Both the position numbers and the translations under genes were made by a program. Below the pieces are notes generated by a model. It was given only the letters and a program-made list of their open reading frames with translations. It did not search any database and was not told where the DNA came from. From Conidiobolus incongruus B7586 (Eukaryota; Entomophthoromycota; Entomophthoromycetes; Entomophthorales; Conidiobolaceae), in assembly GCA_000697335.1 (NCBI GenBank), contig JNEM01015546.1, forward strand, positions 1 through 12,599: a stretch of 12,599 nt of DNA, written 5' to 3'. Positions 1 to 10,495 of the stretch are shown here, piece by piece. Every line of letters begins with the position of its first letter. Position 1 is the first letter of the stretch.

Positions 1-2230
1 TATTATTAATATTAATTAAAATCTCAAGTAAATAGTCATTATAGTCCTTAATATTTTATATAAGTTATTAATGGTTTTTATAGATATAGAATCAATTTTG
101 TAATTTATAATATATTTTTTTATTTGTAAAATTAAATATTAAATTAATTATAATAATGGTGATAATTAATTTATTGTTGAGTATTAAGTTTTTTATATAA
201 TGTTATATATCAATATAATCCAAACATAAAATTGAATATAAATAATATTGGTGTTAAATTATATTACCATATCATAATCCATATAATTAATATTATATAA
301 AATTAAATTATTTATAAAATATATTAAAATGAATTATTTTATTGAAAAGCTGAAATTAAAAAAATGACTTTAATAATAAGCTAAATTAAAATAATAGGGA
401 TTCCAAGTTAATTATATTTTTATAATTAACTATAAATCTGTAAATTTTATTAAAATATATTTTATAATTAATTGATGGCATTATTGATTTAAATTAATTA
501 AAAATTTAATGATTTAATAATAATTTTTTATAATCTATAATTCAGGATTATTTTTAAATTAAATAATAGTATATAATTATTATGTATATATTTATTTATA
601 ATTATTTAATACAATATAATAAAATATACAATATATTCAATATAGTGGCATTGAGAGCATTACTAAACTAAATTTTATTAAAATATTCAAATTATCTCAA
701 ATTCTGGTAAATAGCGTCATACTTATTTAATTACTATCCATTTGAAAGTAATTCACTATTATTTTATTATTTTATTATTTTATTAATATATAAATATAAT
801 CCAATTATATATTTGCTTTCAGAATTTTTTTTCAGTTTTAAGAATTATTGGATTATTAGTTAATATTAAACTAGATATTACTTAATATAAAAAAATAATT
901 TCACTTGTATAATAATTTGTATGGATAATAGAAGTAATTTAATCTATTTACTAATTTTTAAAGAAAAATTAAATATCAATATCATGAATATAGTTAAAAA
1001 ATAAAATAAAGATTTAAGTTCAATTGTTAAATTAATTAATATTAAAGATTTTAATATGATATAGTATTATAAATATAATTTATAAAATTTGATTAGTCAT
1101 ACTTAAAACTATTAAAAATTTTGTTAGTTAATAAATTATAATTTAATTAAAATTACAAATTTTGCTTTAATTAACTATAGAAATTAAAAAAAATATTCAA
1201 TTTATTTTAAATTGAATATTTATCACTTATATTTTATATTAATTTTAAAATAAAATAAAAATATTTTTAAAAGTTTATTGAAAATTTATATGTATATATA
1301 AAGTTTAAAATATCAAATTAGTTAAAGGATATCATAAATTATTTTAAAAAAATTGATTCTTTTTTACAATTTAAAAACTATATTAATTTTTGTTTTCACT
1401 ATATGAAAATATCCACACTAATTTTATTTAATAATTTAAAAAAAATTTATATATGGTTTAGTTATAACTCCAGAATAAGTAATAATTTTCAATTTAACGC
1501 GTATTACAAATATAACTAAAGCATATTTTGTTATTAAAATAATTTAAGTATTTTAATAAATAATTTATATAAATTTTTATATTAATACTTAAGTTTCAAC
1601 TTAATTTAGGTACTTGATAAATATAAATTATTCTTATTAATATAAGAAATAGTTTAATATTTATATAAATATTTTTATAATTATATAAAAATATTAATAA
1701 CTTTTAATATAAAATAATAATAATACTTTGAAAAAAAATATATTGTAAATTATAATTAAAAATATTTTTATAAATATAATTAAAGTTTAATATATAATAA
1801 AAATTTTATAAAGAATAAAATTTAAAATTATAAAAATTTTGAATAAAATATTTTATCAAATTATGTTAATTTATATATTTAATTCATTATTATTTATTAG
1901 GCGTTTCAATTTACAATTCAAATCAAAATATTAATAATCATTTTAATTATCTTGATAAAATTAATTTTATTAGATTTTCTTTCTCATTTAATTCCATACT
2001 TAAACATAAATCTTATTCCATTATATATATATATATATTCATAAATAGCAGTTATTAACTTATAATAGATATTTGTTTATTAGTGATGAAAGCTATATAT
2101 TATATAATGTTAGTAAATTATTTAAAAAAGCAAACAATTGACTCTGACATCTGAACTTGGAACTAAAATGGTTTAGATGGAATTTAGTGTTCTTAAAAGC
2201 GTGAAAAGTTAATCAACAAAATAATAAAAT
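1..2230. other. AT-rich spacer without a recognisable gene
   Basis: This stretch is almost entirely A and T, with no long open frame, no exon-like island of raised G+C and no recognisable RNA gene on either strand. It holds short A/T homopolymers, a TA run near 2021-2038 and an ATTTTATT tandem repeat at 761-784. The base composition begins to rise only near 2130, toward the 3' end of the minus-strand gene that stops at 2234. I see no protein motif or terminal repeat that would mark a transposon, although very decayed elements could be hidden here. Confidence 0.7.
761..784. repeat. (ATTTTATT)3 tandem repeat
   Basis: Three perfect head-to-tail copies of the octamer ATTTTATT, with partial matches at both edges. 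It is a simple low-complexity repeat inside the spacer and has no visible relation to a gene. Confidence 0.8.
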
Positions 2231-2233
2231 GCT

Positions 2234-3884
2234 TTAACCTGAATCATAAATTTGAAAATCATAAACCTCAAAAATACCTTGGTGATAGCAAATCTTGAGG
2301 CCTAGTGCTGGGTTTGAAAATTTTTTTTGGTGTTGAGTATAGTTATTATTAATGAAATATATATCTTGATTTAGTCCACTTTCAAATCTTGAGTTTTTAT
2401 ATTTTAAGCCTAATGTAGGGTTAATATGCTCTTGAACAATATTTCTAAAGCATAGTTGTTTCTTTGACTTTTTAGGTATAGTCAATTCAGTATGATTTGA
2501 AAATGTATTAGAAGATCTAGTTAAAGTTAAATGTGTTAAAAGCGTGCAGCTAGTAAAATTAATTTTATATACCATTTTAAATTAAAGTTTAATTTATATG
2601 ATACAAAATACAATTCATTAGTATTGTGGCGAGATTTTTGATGAGTTTTTAGTGAATTGAACAGCAATGACTTATTGTCACCTAAAGTTATTTTATTTGA
2701 TTTATTAATAATTTGACCACTAGGTACAGAAATTGATTCAGCAGATCCACTTTTATTTATCAAGTGTGACTTTTCCTTCAAGATATGAGAAAAGGTTTGT
2801 GTATTAATGACAAATGTATTGGCGGAATGTATTAGTTGATTAGTTGATACTAATTTTATTATTAAATTAAATTGAATAAAAAAAATTAAAAGAAAAAATG
2901 TTAAAATATGATTACCCGATTGTGTTGTATGAACTATATTGTTAAATGGTTTATTAAAATATTTTAAAATAATACGTGACTCTGAATTAATTTTATAGTG
3001 TCTTTGTACATTAGGGCTGCCTTCTTGCTAACCCAGGAATTCGACTTCATTAAACCATTGAGCATTTTTAAACTCGGAAGTATGTGACTTTAGCTTTTTT
3101 GGAAAATGAAATCTTTTGAGCTATAAATAAGAGTTAATTACAAGAGCTTTGAATTGAAAAAATATATATAAATTTCGAAAGAGGCGCTTAAACATACGGA
3201 GATTCGATGCTGACAAAGTTTTTGATATATGGTCCAAACAATAAACCAGGCAAGTTAAATAAATATCGTTATTGAATGATATTTTTAGTCCAATGGCCAT
3301 ACTTTAGAAGGTGGTGGTTTGTATTGACAAGAGTCAAAATTTATAGATTTGCGGAGGCGTCGAACCTTGCGTTTAGATCCACTGTTGAATTCAGGTGCAT
3401 GCTCATATTCTGAATTGGAAGATATTCTGTGTTTTAAATGGTAATTCACAGTTTCATGACCTTCAATGGGTAATTGATTTGACTCATAATCATCCGCTCG
3501 GGGAATTGATCCTAATTCATCGTCGCTAAATAATTCCAAACTGGAAGAGTGCTCACGTTTGGACAGATAAGTAAGGTTCTCTAAGGCACTGGGGTTGTTC
3601 AAGCACAAGCTAGAATCAGACCAGTCAGATCGAATTCTAAAAAATTAGGTTAATAAAGTGTTAGTATAAACTTAGTAAATTGAATACCTGACTTGAGAAG
3701 AGTAATCAGATAATGAATGACACTCTTCAGAGGACACAGAGTGAGCAGTATCAAGACTGACAATTGTAGGTTCAGGTCCCTGTTCCAAGCCCAAACGCTG
3801 CAATTCATCCAAAGAACCTCTCTGCTGCCTTAAATACCGCTCCATCAGCTCGAGCTTATTCTGATTATGCTTTGAATCGCTCAT
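2234..3884 (-). CDS. Multi-exon single-span membrane protein, unknown family
   Basis: I do not recognise the family. The model joins exons 3884-3688, 3636-3303, 3120-3033, 2981-2612 and 2549-2234: 1305 nt, 434 residues, all phases consistent. The first intron (3687-3637, 51 nt) is strong: donor GTATTC, branch TACTAAC, acceptor TTTTTTAG. The last (2611-2550, 62 nt) has donor GTATTT and acceptor TTTTACTAG. The 163-codon stop-free run ending at 2536 is very unlikely by chance. The two middle junctions are weaker: 3302-3121 may hide a 12-nt microexon (3209-3198), and 3032-2982 uses donor GTTAGC to avoid a TAG at 3030-3028. Conservatively the gene ends at TAA 3287-3285, giving 182 residues. The N-terminal half is acidic, Ser-rich and probably disordered, with a basic patch KRKVRRLRK. 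One hydrophobic segment lies near residues 232-251. The C-terminal part has four N-glycosylation sequons (NKS twice, NHT, NYT) and two NP(T/A)LGLK copies 36 residues apart, which suggests lumenal or outside exposure (inference). The start has an A-rich context and a TATA box upstream. Confidence 0.6.
3637..3687 (-). other. Spliceosomal intron with TACTAAC branch site
   Basis: On the minus strand this 51-nt segment begins GTATTC, contains the consensus branch sequence TACTAAC in the context TTATACTAACACTT, and ends TTTTTTAG. Reading through it would hit a stop a few codons in, while removing it joins two frames in phase, with AG|A forming an Arg codon. It is the cleanest intron in the window and sets the size class used to judge the others. 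Confidence 0.85.
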
Positions 3885-3959
3885 ATTTTCTAAGTGAAAT
3901 GTAGTGCGATTGATGTGTTATTCTTTAAAAGAAGTGAATGAATGGAAATGAGGATAATA

Positions 3960-3966
3960 TTTTATA
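3960..3966 (-). promoter_or_regulatory. TATA box of the minus-strand gene starting at 3884
   Basis: The minus strand reads CTGTATAAAATATT here, a consensus TATAAAA about 75 bases upstream of the ATG at 3884. It lies in a less AT-rich segment, so the match is less likely to be accidental than the many A/T strings elsewhere. Its use as a promoter is inferred from motif and position only. Confidence 0.45.
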
Positions 3967-4098
3967 CAGGCAAAAGGGTAAGCTTAAAAGACCGCCTTCA
4001 ATTCCCTAAAAATAGTAACTAATTTTAATATGACTATTTTTTCCATTAACCATTTTATCAGATTGGAAAATTCAGGTCACCTAAGATTTATAAATTAA
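3967..4098. other. Intergenic segment between two minus-strand coding regions
   Basis: It separates the TGA of the coding-like island at 4099-4290 from the TATA box of the gene starting at 3884. No open frame of useful length is seen. It contains GAATTGAAGGCGGTC on the minus strand, a locally GC-rich string that could be part of a 5' regulatory region, but I have no specific motif to name. Confidence 0.4.
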
Positions 4099-4290
4099 TC
4101 ATAATGTAGAGATAAATGGTTTCCATTGGCTAATTATTTTGGCCAGCGAATCAATGTAACTAATTGATATCCTTTTTTAAACATTTTGGTATTGATGAAT
4201 TATTCTAACGAGTTTGATTTACTGTTAAGATTTTCGAATTTCATAACCAAATGACTAAAATTCTCTATCCCATTATCTATTCTTAATTTC
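4099..4290 (-). CDS. Coding-like island, probable 3' end of an unrecognised gene
   Basis: Two minus-strand frames read as ordinary protein and join across a plausible 50-nt intron (4209-4160, donor GTTAGA, acceptor ATCAATTAG, phase 2). The first carries GIENFSHLVMKFENL, the second ends SLAKIISQWKPFISTL followed by TGA at 4101-4099. Base composition is clearly less AT-rich than the spacer that starts near 4560. A further intron ending near 4283 or 4277 would link it to upstream exons, but every upstream frame I tried meets a stop, so the 5' part and start codon are unresolved. The tail looks helical and possibly coiled-coil. No family is recognised. In such AT-rich DNA, GT and AG pairs are easy to find, so this may be a chance assembly. 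Confidence 0.3.
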
Positions 4291-4559
4291 AATTAGAATT
4301 TGCTTATGTATTTTCTATCACACCACTCTTATTCGTTAGAGTATTGATTATTCACTCTTTTTAGAAATTTTCAGTACTTATTACAATATTTTGATGTTTT
4401 TTGAAATAAAACTTTGTATGCTTTATTTATATTTCTCAACCACACAATTAACTCATTTATTAATTGTGAATGTTAAATCAAATAAAATTAGTTATATTCC
4501 TTTTGGTTATCAATAAACCGGAATTTGAAAAAAAATTATAATAATACGAAAAAAGAATA

Positions 4560-5400
4560 TATTCTATTGATATTTTAGAATGCATTTTTATTGTTCCTAA
4601 TTATAATATAACACATATTAAAAATTATATCTAAATATATAATAATTTGAATTATATTTATTAATAATTAAGCTAATTAACTTTATTTGAATTTTAGCTT
4701 AATATTTTAACTCTAATCTACTTTAATGCTAAAATATGATTTATTCTTCAATATATTACAAATAATTTTAAATTATTATTATATAGATATAATTTATATT
4801 TATCCATTCTAATTCATGAATAATAGTATTAAATATTCCTTATTAATAATATAATTTAAAAATTAATATGAAAAAATACCTAAATAATATTCTTGTCAAA
4901 TTAAATTTATCATAATTTTATATTATTTCATAATTGACTAATTTATTGGAAAAGAGAATAATTGATTATTAAAAATATATTAGAAAAAATTGGTTGAAGG
5001 AAAATCATTCTGATTTTTGTCAATTAGATCATAATGTTATTTTTGAAAGTGATATTTCATTTAAATCATTTAAACAATTATAGAAATATGATGATTTAAT
5101 AATTTTTTCAAATTAAAATCTAATAATTTAATACAAATTATGTGTTTATCATCTGATGTTTATATATAATATTTAATGACTATTTATATAATATTATTGG
5201 ATAAAATTAGCTTGATTAAATACTAAATTAATGGGTAAATTATTTGAAAAATAATGAATTTTTATAGGAATCTTTTAATTTTAAAGTAAGATTTACCTAT
5301 TTTTTTGTGTTTCAAATCCAAATTTAGAATATTAATTAGAAATTCAAATTATTTTTAAAATGTTTATTTTCATATTTAAAATATTGGTTGAAAGTAAGGA
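4560..5400. other. AT-rich spacer, no gene seen
   Basis: Base composition falls back to near-pure A/T. Short frames that read like protein occur only if stops are ignored, which is expected by chance in DNA whose commonest missing codons are TAA and TAG. No terminal repeats, RNA genes or long open frames are visible. Confidence 0.55.
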
Positions 5401-5483
5401 AAGAATGTTGTGCTATTAGGTGTATAAAGAAATGTTTAAGGATTTGAGAAAAGGAAATAATTTGATAAAGAATGTAAAAATAA

Positions 5484-5764
5484 TTAATATTGATGAATTT
5501 GATTTGATATAGCATATAAGATAATCACTTGAAGATTCAGTTGAATTTGTGCCTGGAATTTACATACTTCATATTGGATCTTCAAGTATCTATTAATTAG
5601 AATTACTTTAACAATATCAGCGTAAAATTTGTGAAATAAGTTTAAGTATATTAACAAAAAAACAAATTGCTATCAATAAATAAAATATTTATAGTACGAG
5701 TCTATTAAATCACTTTGATATCAAGATTAGAAATTTGTGCATTTGATGAATGATATAATGTCAT
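5484..5764 (-). CDS. Candidate small three-exon gene, unknown function
   Basis: A possible 60-residue protein is built from exons 5764-5714, 5669-5607 and 5552-5484, ending at TAA 5486-5484. The introns would be 44 nt (donor GTGATT, acceptor TTATTGATAG) and 54 nt (donor GTAATT, acceptor AATTCCAG), both in phase 0. The start ATG overlaps an in-frame stop of another frame. The middle exon begins QFVFLLIYLNLFHKFYADIV and the last exon carries AQIQLNLQVIILYAISNQ, so a central hydrophobic stretch is followed by an amphipathic tail. G+C is raised relative to the flanks. I recognise no family. These could instead be the last exons of a longer minus-strand gene that includes the island at 6136-6340. 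Each exon is only about 20 codons, so chance remains possible. Confidence 0.28.
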
Positions 5765-6135
5765 TAATTAAAGGTTATAGATGAAATGTTGAAAATTTGC
5801 AAATTGATATCAAATTCCTTAACTGTAAATACTATATATCATTCTGAAGGGGAAGTTCTTTAGTTTAATCAATGAATTAATACATTTCAGATTGGATTTA
5901 TAAATTTTATTCAGTTTCAGATATTTAGGTAAAAGAGTACTTATTTCGAGTAGTTTTCTACCAAATTATACATTATAAGGACTTTATTATGAATCATTAT
6001 ATTGAGATTTCAAATTATTTTTATGATTCGAATTTTGGTAATATCATTTCATATCCTTGAACCGTATTACCAGTCCCCTTAACCAAAATGTATCTAAAAA
6101 AGGTGATTAAGGTAACAATTAATTGATGTTCGAAA

Positions 6136-6340
6136 CTAATAGTAAGAGATTATTTTATTTATTAGTATAAACCAATATTAAAGACTAATTACTGATGATT
6201 GCTTCTGATATCAACTCTTTATTTTTATATATGAAATTTTGCTTAAAGGAGGATGATCCAGTTATTAACTTTATTTTGCTATCAAATGTCAAAATAATTA
6301 AATCACAATTATTATTAGCACTCACTCCTATATTTTTGAT
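6136..6340 (-). CDS. Coding-like island, partial unrecognised gene
   Basis: Minus-strand frame 6340-6193 is open and protein-like, including ANNNCDLIILTFDSKIKLI and NFIYKNKELISEAII. It is followed at 6192 by a good donor (GTAATT), a branch-like TATACTAAT and an acceptor CTATTAG at 6136, making a 57-nt intron. Splicing there leads to a TAA five codons later. A later acceptor (TTTTTTAG at 6094) would instead add a short tail containing TFWLRGL. Upstream, an acceptor at 6341 could join in phase 0 to a fragment ending near 6403, but no start codon was found. The plus-strand 67-codon frame at 6195-6398 is best seen as the opposite-strand shadow of this. No family is recognised. Confidence 0.28.
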
Positions 6341-6512
6341 CTATCAATATATAATCAAATATAGATGTTATAATACTGATAAGCATGAAAGATTTTAAAT
6401 ACTGAGTATAGACTACAAACTAAGTTTCAAATATTTTTCTAATCTTTATAAAGGCTGGATACTGATTTACATTATGTTTATTTTTATATCAAAATTTTAA
6501 TTTTAAAAATTG

Positions 6513-6545
6513 AGAAATTCCCATAATTAATATTTGCTGAAATTT
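6513..6545. repeat. Possible relic of a mariner 3' terminal repeat
   Basis: The string AAATTCCCATAATTAATATT followed by GCTGA resembles the right end of the mariner at 9192-10493, which reads AAATTCCCATTATTAAAAAT followed by ACTGAG. No transposase remnant is evident to the left. It lies just upstream of the AIM19-like gene, so if real it marks a solo end or a miniature derivative there. The match is short and in A/T-rich sequence, so chance is a serious alternative. Confidence 0.22.
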
Positions 6546-6637
6546 GAAACATATAATATTCTTAATTTCAAACTATGTTGATATAGTAAATTAATAAAAA
6601 CCCAATATTAATTTAATATTATTTCATTTAATAAAAA

Positions 6638-7149
6638 ATGACTGAAATATTAGGAAATAGAGGCACTCCTCCTAAGAGTGTTTTAGATCACATTGCTGAA
6701 ACTCCATATCCGGCTTTTATCACTTCATTAGCTTGTAATTTAAGTAACTTTCAATATAAATATTATATTAAATCATATTTTCAATTTAGGCTTCGCTTCA
6801 ACTCCTTGGGCTAGTTTCCGTGGAGTTATGCCAGTTCCAGGAATGCCCTCTCGCTTCCAGACAATTGGTTTTGGCTTAATTTTTGCTGGTGTTGGGTAAA
6901 TGAATTAAATCAATTTCGTCTTTAATCTAATATTTTAAATTAAATAGATATGTATCATCAACAGGAGATGTATATAACTCTACAGGTATTGCTACCGCCT
7001 GGTCACTTACATATTGTGTGTTAAATCTGAGAAAATCTTTATTTACCTCACCAAGACATTTGCTACCAATGGCACTTACATCCACTGTAGTCACCGAAGG
7101 AATTATTTATGGTCAAAGATATTATAGAGATTATTTTGGACTTGAGTGA
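6638..7149 (+). CDS. AIM19: AIM19-family mitochondrial protein
   Basis: Exons 6638-6734, 6790-6895 and 6948-7149 give 134 residues ending at TGA. Introns are 55 and 52 nt, with GTAATT and GTAAAT donors, TTTCAATTTAG and TAAATAG acceptors and a CTAAT-type branch in the second; phases fit exactly. From memory, yeast AIM19 (about 157 aa) shares the same order of motifs: TPYPA near residues 22-26, ASTP shortly after, then G-Y and a D-x-x-N-x-x-G turn (here DVYNSTG), an AWSLTY helix, a Lys-Ser pair, and a C-terminal YGQR (here IIYGQRYY). Three or four hydrophobic segments suggest a small integral membrane protein. AIM19 was named from an altered mitochondrial inheritance phenotype; its molecular role is not settled, and kinship with fungal complex I accessory subunits is possible but unverified here. 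The start ATG follows six A's, a good fungal context. G+C is far above the flanks. It stands alone, with no operon-like neighbour. Confidence 0.82.
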
Positions 7150-8236
7150 AATAACTTGAAAATTAACCAAAAAATTTAAATCTTTTATTCAACTAAATAA
7201 TTTAGTTTGAATTTTTCAACTCAAAACAAAAATATATTAAAGATTATTTATTACACTAAAAATTTTTTGAAATTTACCCAATTAAAAAAATTCTTTTTAT
7301 CATTAGATCAAGTTTGAAAATTTGGTAATTATATTTCAAATATATACTATCTAACTATATTTAATTAGTAAATTCAATTTATTTTATTTAATTTGAATCA
7401 TAATTAAAGTAAGGGTTAATATGAGTTTAATTATTCATTATTATATATTATTCAAATTTTAGCTATTTTTACATTTTATTTTAAAATTAATTTTATAATT
7501 TTACAAACCATATTTTTAATAAATTTAATTTAATAAATTGGAATAGTTGAAAATAATTCAAAATACAAATTATACTTTAATATAACTATACTCAAGTTTT
7601 AAATACAAAAATTATGTTTAATATATTTATTTTAAAGATTCGTAATAGTTTTGAATTTTATAAACACTTTTTAGATGTTTATTAATTACATTATATTAGT
7701 ACTTTTGAGGGAGTTTATCATAATAAATAATACATAATCATTTGAATATAATAAAATATAATAGTCTTTCTTGTAATTTATTATTTTGTTTTAATCTATT
7801 TTCAATAATTACAATGTAAAATATTATAATGTAATCAATTCTTAATATTACTCTTATATATTGACTAATTTATAAATAAAATTTTATTTAATTTAATAAA
7901 ATACAATTAAAAGCTCATTCAATATATTTAATCCTAATATATTCGAATACAATAGTTTTTGTATGTTATTGTTTTCAATTTATCTTTGAGGATATATATA
8001 TATTTTAATACATTTGTCACTCAGTTTTGATATTAAATCCTAATGATTATTTCACATTACCTTATTTTTCAATTATGTAATTTCGAATCAATATTTATAT
8101 TCAATTCAGTTTTATTAATTTTATTTATAAAAGTTTACTTGTTAATTTAGTAAAATTTATTAATTATTTTATTTTTAATAAAAAAAAATTTAATTATAAT
8201 ATATTATTTTTTATGAAATATTTTGTAATTTATTAA
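7150..8236. other. AT-rich spacer downstream of the AIM19-like gene
   Basis: This is near-pure A/T spacer. The first part will contain the 3' UTR of the AIM19-like gene, but A/T richness makes any polyadenylation signal uninformative. No long open frame on either strand, no tRNA-like cloverleaf and no terminal repeats were seen. Confidence 0.6.
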
Positions 8237-8495
8237 TTAAAATTTAGATTTATTATTAGTTAAAAATTTATTATTGAGACCACTGAAAATATGGTGTGTA
8301 CTTGGTTCTAGCAGCCAAGAATAATATTCACCTATATTATTGAATAGATTTAAAATAAAAATAGCAGATATAATTTTATACAACAAGTATAATCTGTAAC
8401 TTATACTTAAACCTAAAAGTCTTCTAATAATTGAAATACAAAATATAATATAATATAGAATCCAATATAATTTCAAATTGCCAAAACGGGATATT
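8237..8495 (-). CDS. Candidate 3' exon of a small hydrophobic membrane protein
   Basis: A minus-strand frame stays open for about 86 codons from an acceptor-like CAACTGAAG (exon start 8495) to TAA at 8239-8237. It encodes a hydrophobic protein with segments such as YWILYYIIFCISII and YKIISAIFILNLF, then a polar tail containing WLLEPSTHHIFSGLNNKF. There is no ATG near the beginning, so a 5' exon is needed. A 42-nt intron (8537-8496, donor GTTAGA) would join in phase to an exon reading DETIG, but I could not extend that to a start. Raised G+C across 8270-8560 supports an exon island. An open frame this long is expected roughly once by chance in a window of this size and composition, so confidence is limited. 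No family is recognised. Confidence 0.33.
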
Positions 8496-8696
8496 CTTCA
8501 GTTGTAATAAGCTTGGGAGGGGTTAATATAGTCTAACCCTATAGTTTCATCTTATAAGTGTTATTACACAGTTATTCTTCAAACTCAATACTAAAATAAT
8601 GCTTAGTATGATTTACTATTTTTAAGTGAAAGATATTTTGCTCAAGGTATCTTCTTGAATAAAATTGAATATATATATATGATAATAATAAGCAGA

Positions 8697-8775
8697 ATAT
8701 TAATATAAATAGTTAATATAAATAAATAATATAAATATATAATATATTATATTATATACTTATATTATATTATGG
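8697..8775. repeat. Low-complexity TAATATAAATA tract
   Basis: Irregular reiterations of TAATATAAATA and TATATTA form a pure A/T tract. It is simple sequence with no sign of coding or of a defined element boundary. Confidence 0.6.
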
Positions 8776-9079
8776 CTGAAATCTGAGGTTCAATTAATTT
8801 TTAAAATGTAAGATAATTGAACGGTAAAAAAAAACTAGATTGCAATATTTTTATGCTATTTAATTAATAATTTTTACAAATTAAACTTTTTATAAATATA
8901 TTTTGAAAAATACTATAATTTAAGAATTTAATCTCCAAAGTACATATATATATTTTAAATTAATTTAAATCCTTTGGAATAAAATAGTAGAATCTGAAAA
9001 CTTTATACAAAAATATATAAATAGATATTTTAAGCATTATTAAGGTTATTAAATTATAAAAATATTTTAATATTAAGAT

Positions 9080-9113
9080 ATTTTTAATGATTCCCATTAA
9101 AAATAAAGCTAAT
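9080..9113. repeat. Possible second relic of a mariner 3' end
   Basis: TATTTTTAATGATTCCCATTAAAAATA resembles the mariner right end (TATTTTTAATTGC, then AAATTCCCATTATTAAAAATA) with two small deletions. It sits about 80 bases before the full mariner element. No matching left end was found, so this is a weak call based on a short A/T-rich match. Confidence 0.2.
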
Positions 9114-9191
9114 TTAATATCAAAACATTGCTTACATTTCCAATTTTATTTGTGATAAAAAAATAAATTAGATTATAAGAATAGGGTAATA

Positions 9192-9225
9192 TTACCTTGA
9201 ATTTGAAATAATAGGAAATTTTTTA
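9192..9225 (+). repeat. Left terminal inverted repeat of mariner
   Basis: It begins directly after the TA at 9190-9191 and pairs with the right end at 10460-10493. The conserved core is AATAATAGGAAATTTTTT against AATAATGGGAATTTTTT at the other end. The same left end recurs at 11947, which confirms the boundary. Confidence 0.75.
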
Positions 9226-9364
9226 ATTTCTGATTTTTCAAACATATTATTAGTTTGAAATAAATAAATATATACAAAGTTAATAGGAAATTATATATTT
9301 TTAATATATATTAGTTTTTTTGATTAAAAAATTAACTTTTTAAAATTGGTTGTTTAATTTAATC

Positions 9365-10399
9365 ATGCTTAAACTAAATAGTAATCATCAAAAGTTTTTT
9401 ATTTTGGTATTAGTAAAACTTAACCATAAACCCTTTAAAATTATTTAAAATTTACAAGCAGCTTTTAATAATGAAGTATTATCTAAATCAACAATTTATT
9501 ACTAGGTAAATTACTTTAAAGCTAAAAGAGAAACTATTCAAAACCTGTTAAAATCTAGAAGATTAACTTTAACTGTTACTCTTTCAATTGTAAATAGAGT
9601 GAAAAAATATATTGAAAAGCACTTTTTTATTTCAGCTAGAAGATTATCTAAGTACTTTAATATTAGTTTTACAAGTATTTTATATATTTTAAAGTTTAAA
9701 CTAAAATTAATAAATAAAAATATAAAATAAATACCTTATAATTTAATTAAAGCTTAAAAAAAAGCTAGAGTAGCTATTGTTAAACAAAACCTATTGAAAT
9801 ATTACTAGAAGCTTAAACTTTTACAGCAAATAATTACAATTGATGAATTTTAAATCTTTATGTATAATCCTTTACTAAAACACAAATCAAGATGTTAGAT
9901 TAAGTTAAATCAACCCTCTCCACAAATCCCTTTAAATAAGCATTTTGTTAATAAGTGAATGTTAATTATTGTAATGGATTATAATGGTATATGTTATTTT
10001 TATTTAGTTCCTAAAGGAAAATCAATTAATAATAAACTATATATTGCTTTTTTAAATAAAAGTATTTTTAATTGGTGTTCTCAATATAATTTGAGAAAAC
10101 CTATTATTTTACATGATAATTGTAAAATACATAAATCTAAAGCTGTAAAAAACTTTCTAATTAAAAATAACTGGAAAAAACTACCACATCTAGTATATTC
10201 TTTTGATTATAACCTATATAATTATAATTGCTTTAGGTAATTAAAAAACCAGCTTGTAGGAAAGAAAATTTCTACAAGAAAATTTAATTGGTTTGTGAAA
10301 CATCAAATTTCAGTCTTTAATAAAAAGAATTGTTTTTTAGGTGTTAGAAGTTTGTTAAAAGTATAGTAAAAAGTTATTAATAATAAAAAAAACTATTAA
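9365..10399 (+). pseudogene. Mariner transposase, 344-codon frame with 11 stops
   Basis: Mariner transposases cut and paste the element between TA sites; known ones have about 345 residues. Here the 344-codon frame keeps its length with no frameshift but has stops at codons 28, 47, 122, 131, 148, 163, 178, 198, 292, 334 and 335. Landmarks in order are an N-terminal helix-turn-helix region, IPYNL near codon 123 (family VPHxL), IDEF with catalytic Asp160 and LHDN with catalytic Asp251. Next comes LPHLVYSFD near 275-281 (family LPHxxYSPD). The third catalytic position, 34 residues after Asp251, is Asn286 instead of Asp. FRxLKNQLVGKK follows, and the end KVINNKKNY matches the family's KVIDNNGDY. 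Several stops (47, 122, 163, 178, 334) sit where mariners have Trp and 131 where they have Gln. The identification is secure; the protein is not functional under the standard code. Confidence 0.9.
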
Positions 10400-10459
10400 A
10401 TTTATATTATATATTTATTTTTATATATCATATATTTAAATGTTTATTTATTTTTAATT

Positions 10460-10493
10460 GCAAAAAATTCCCATTATTAAAAATACTGAGTAA
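10460..10493 (-). repeat. Right terminal inverted repeat of mariner
   Basis: It ends with ACTGAGTAA immediately before the TA at 10494-10495 and pairs with 9192-9225 when reverse-complemented. The motif AAATTCCCATTATT is the part that recurs weakly at two other places in the window. Confidence 0.75.
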
Positions 10494-10495
10494 TA

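Larger units (their letters stand above)
9192..10493 (+). mobile_element. Full-length, inactive mariner (DD34D) transposon
   Basis: The element is 1302 bp, the usual mariner size, and is flanked on both sides by TA (9190-9191 and 10494-10495), the family's target-site duplication. Its ends are degenerate inverted repeats: the left end begins TTACCTTGAATTTGAAATAA and the right end, reverse-complemented, begins TTACTCAGTATTTTTAATAA, with about 19 of the first 27 positions matching, followed by a T run in both. Inside lies a single transposase frame (9365-10399) in the plus direction. A second 5' end of the same family starts at 11947, so the family was once active in this genome. The transposase is broken, so the element cannot move by itself. 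Confidence 0.9.
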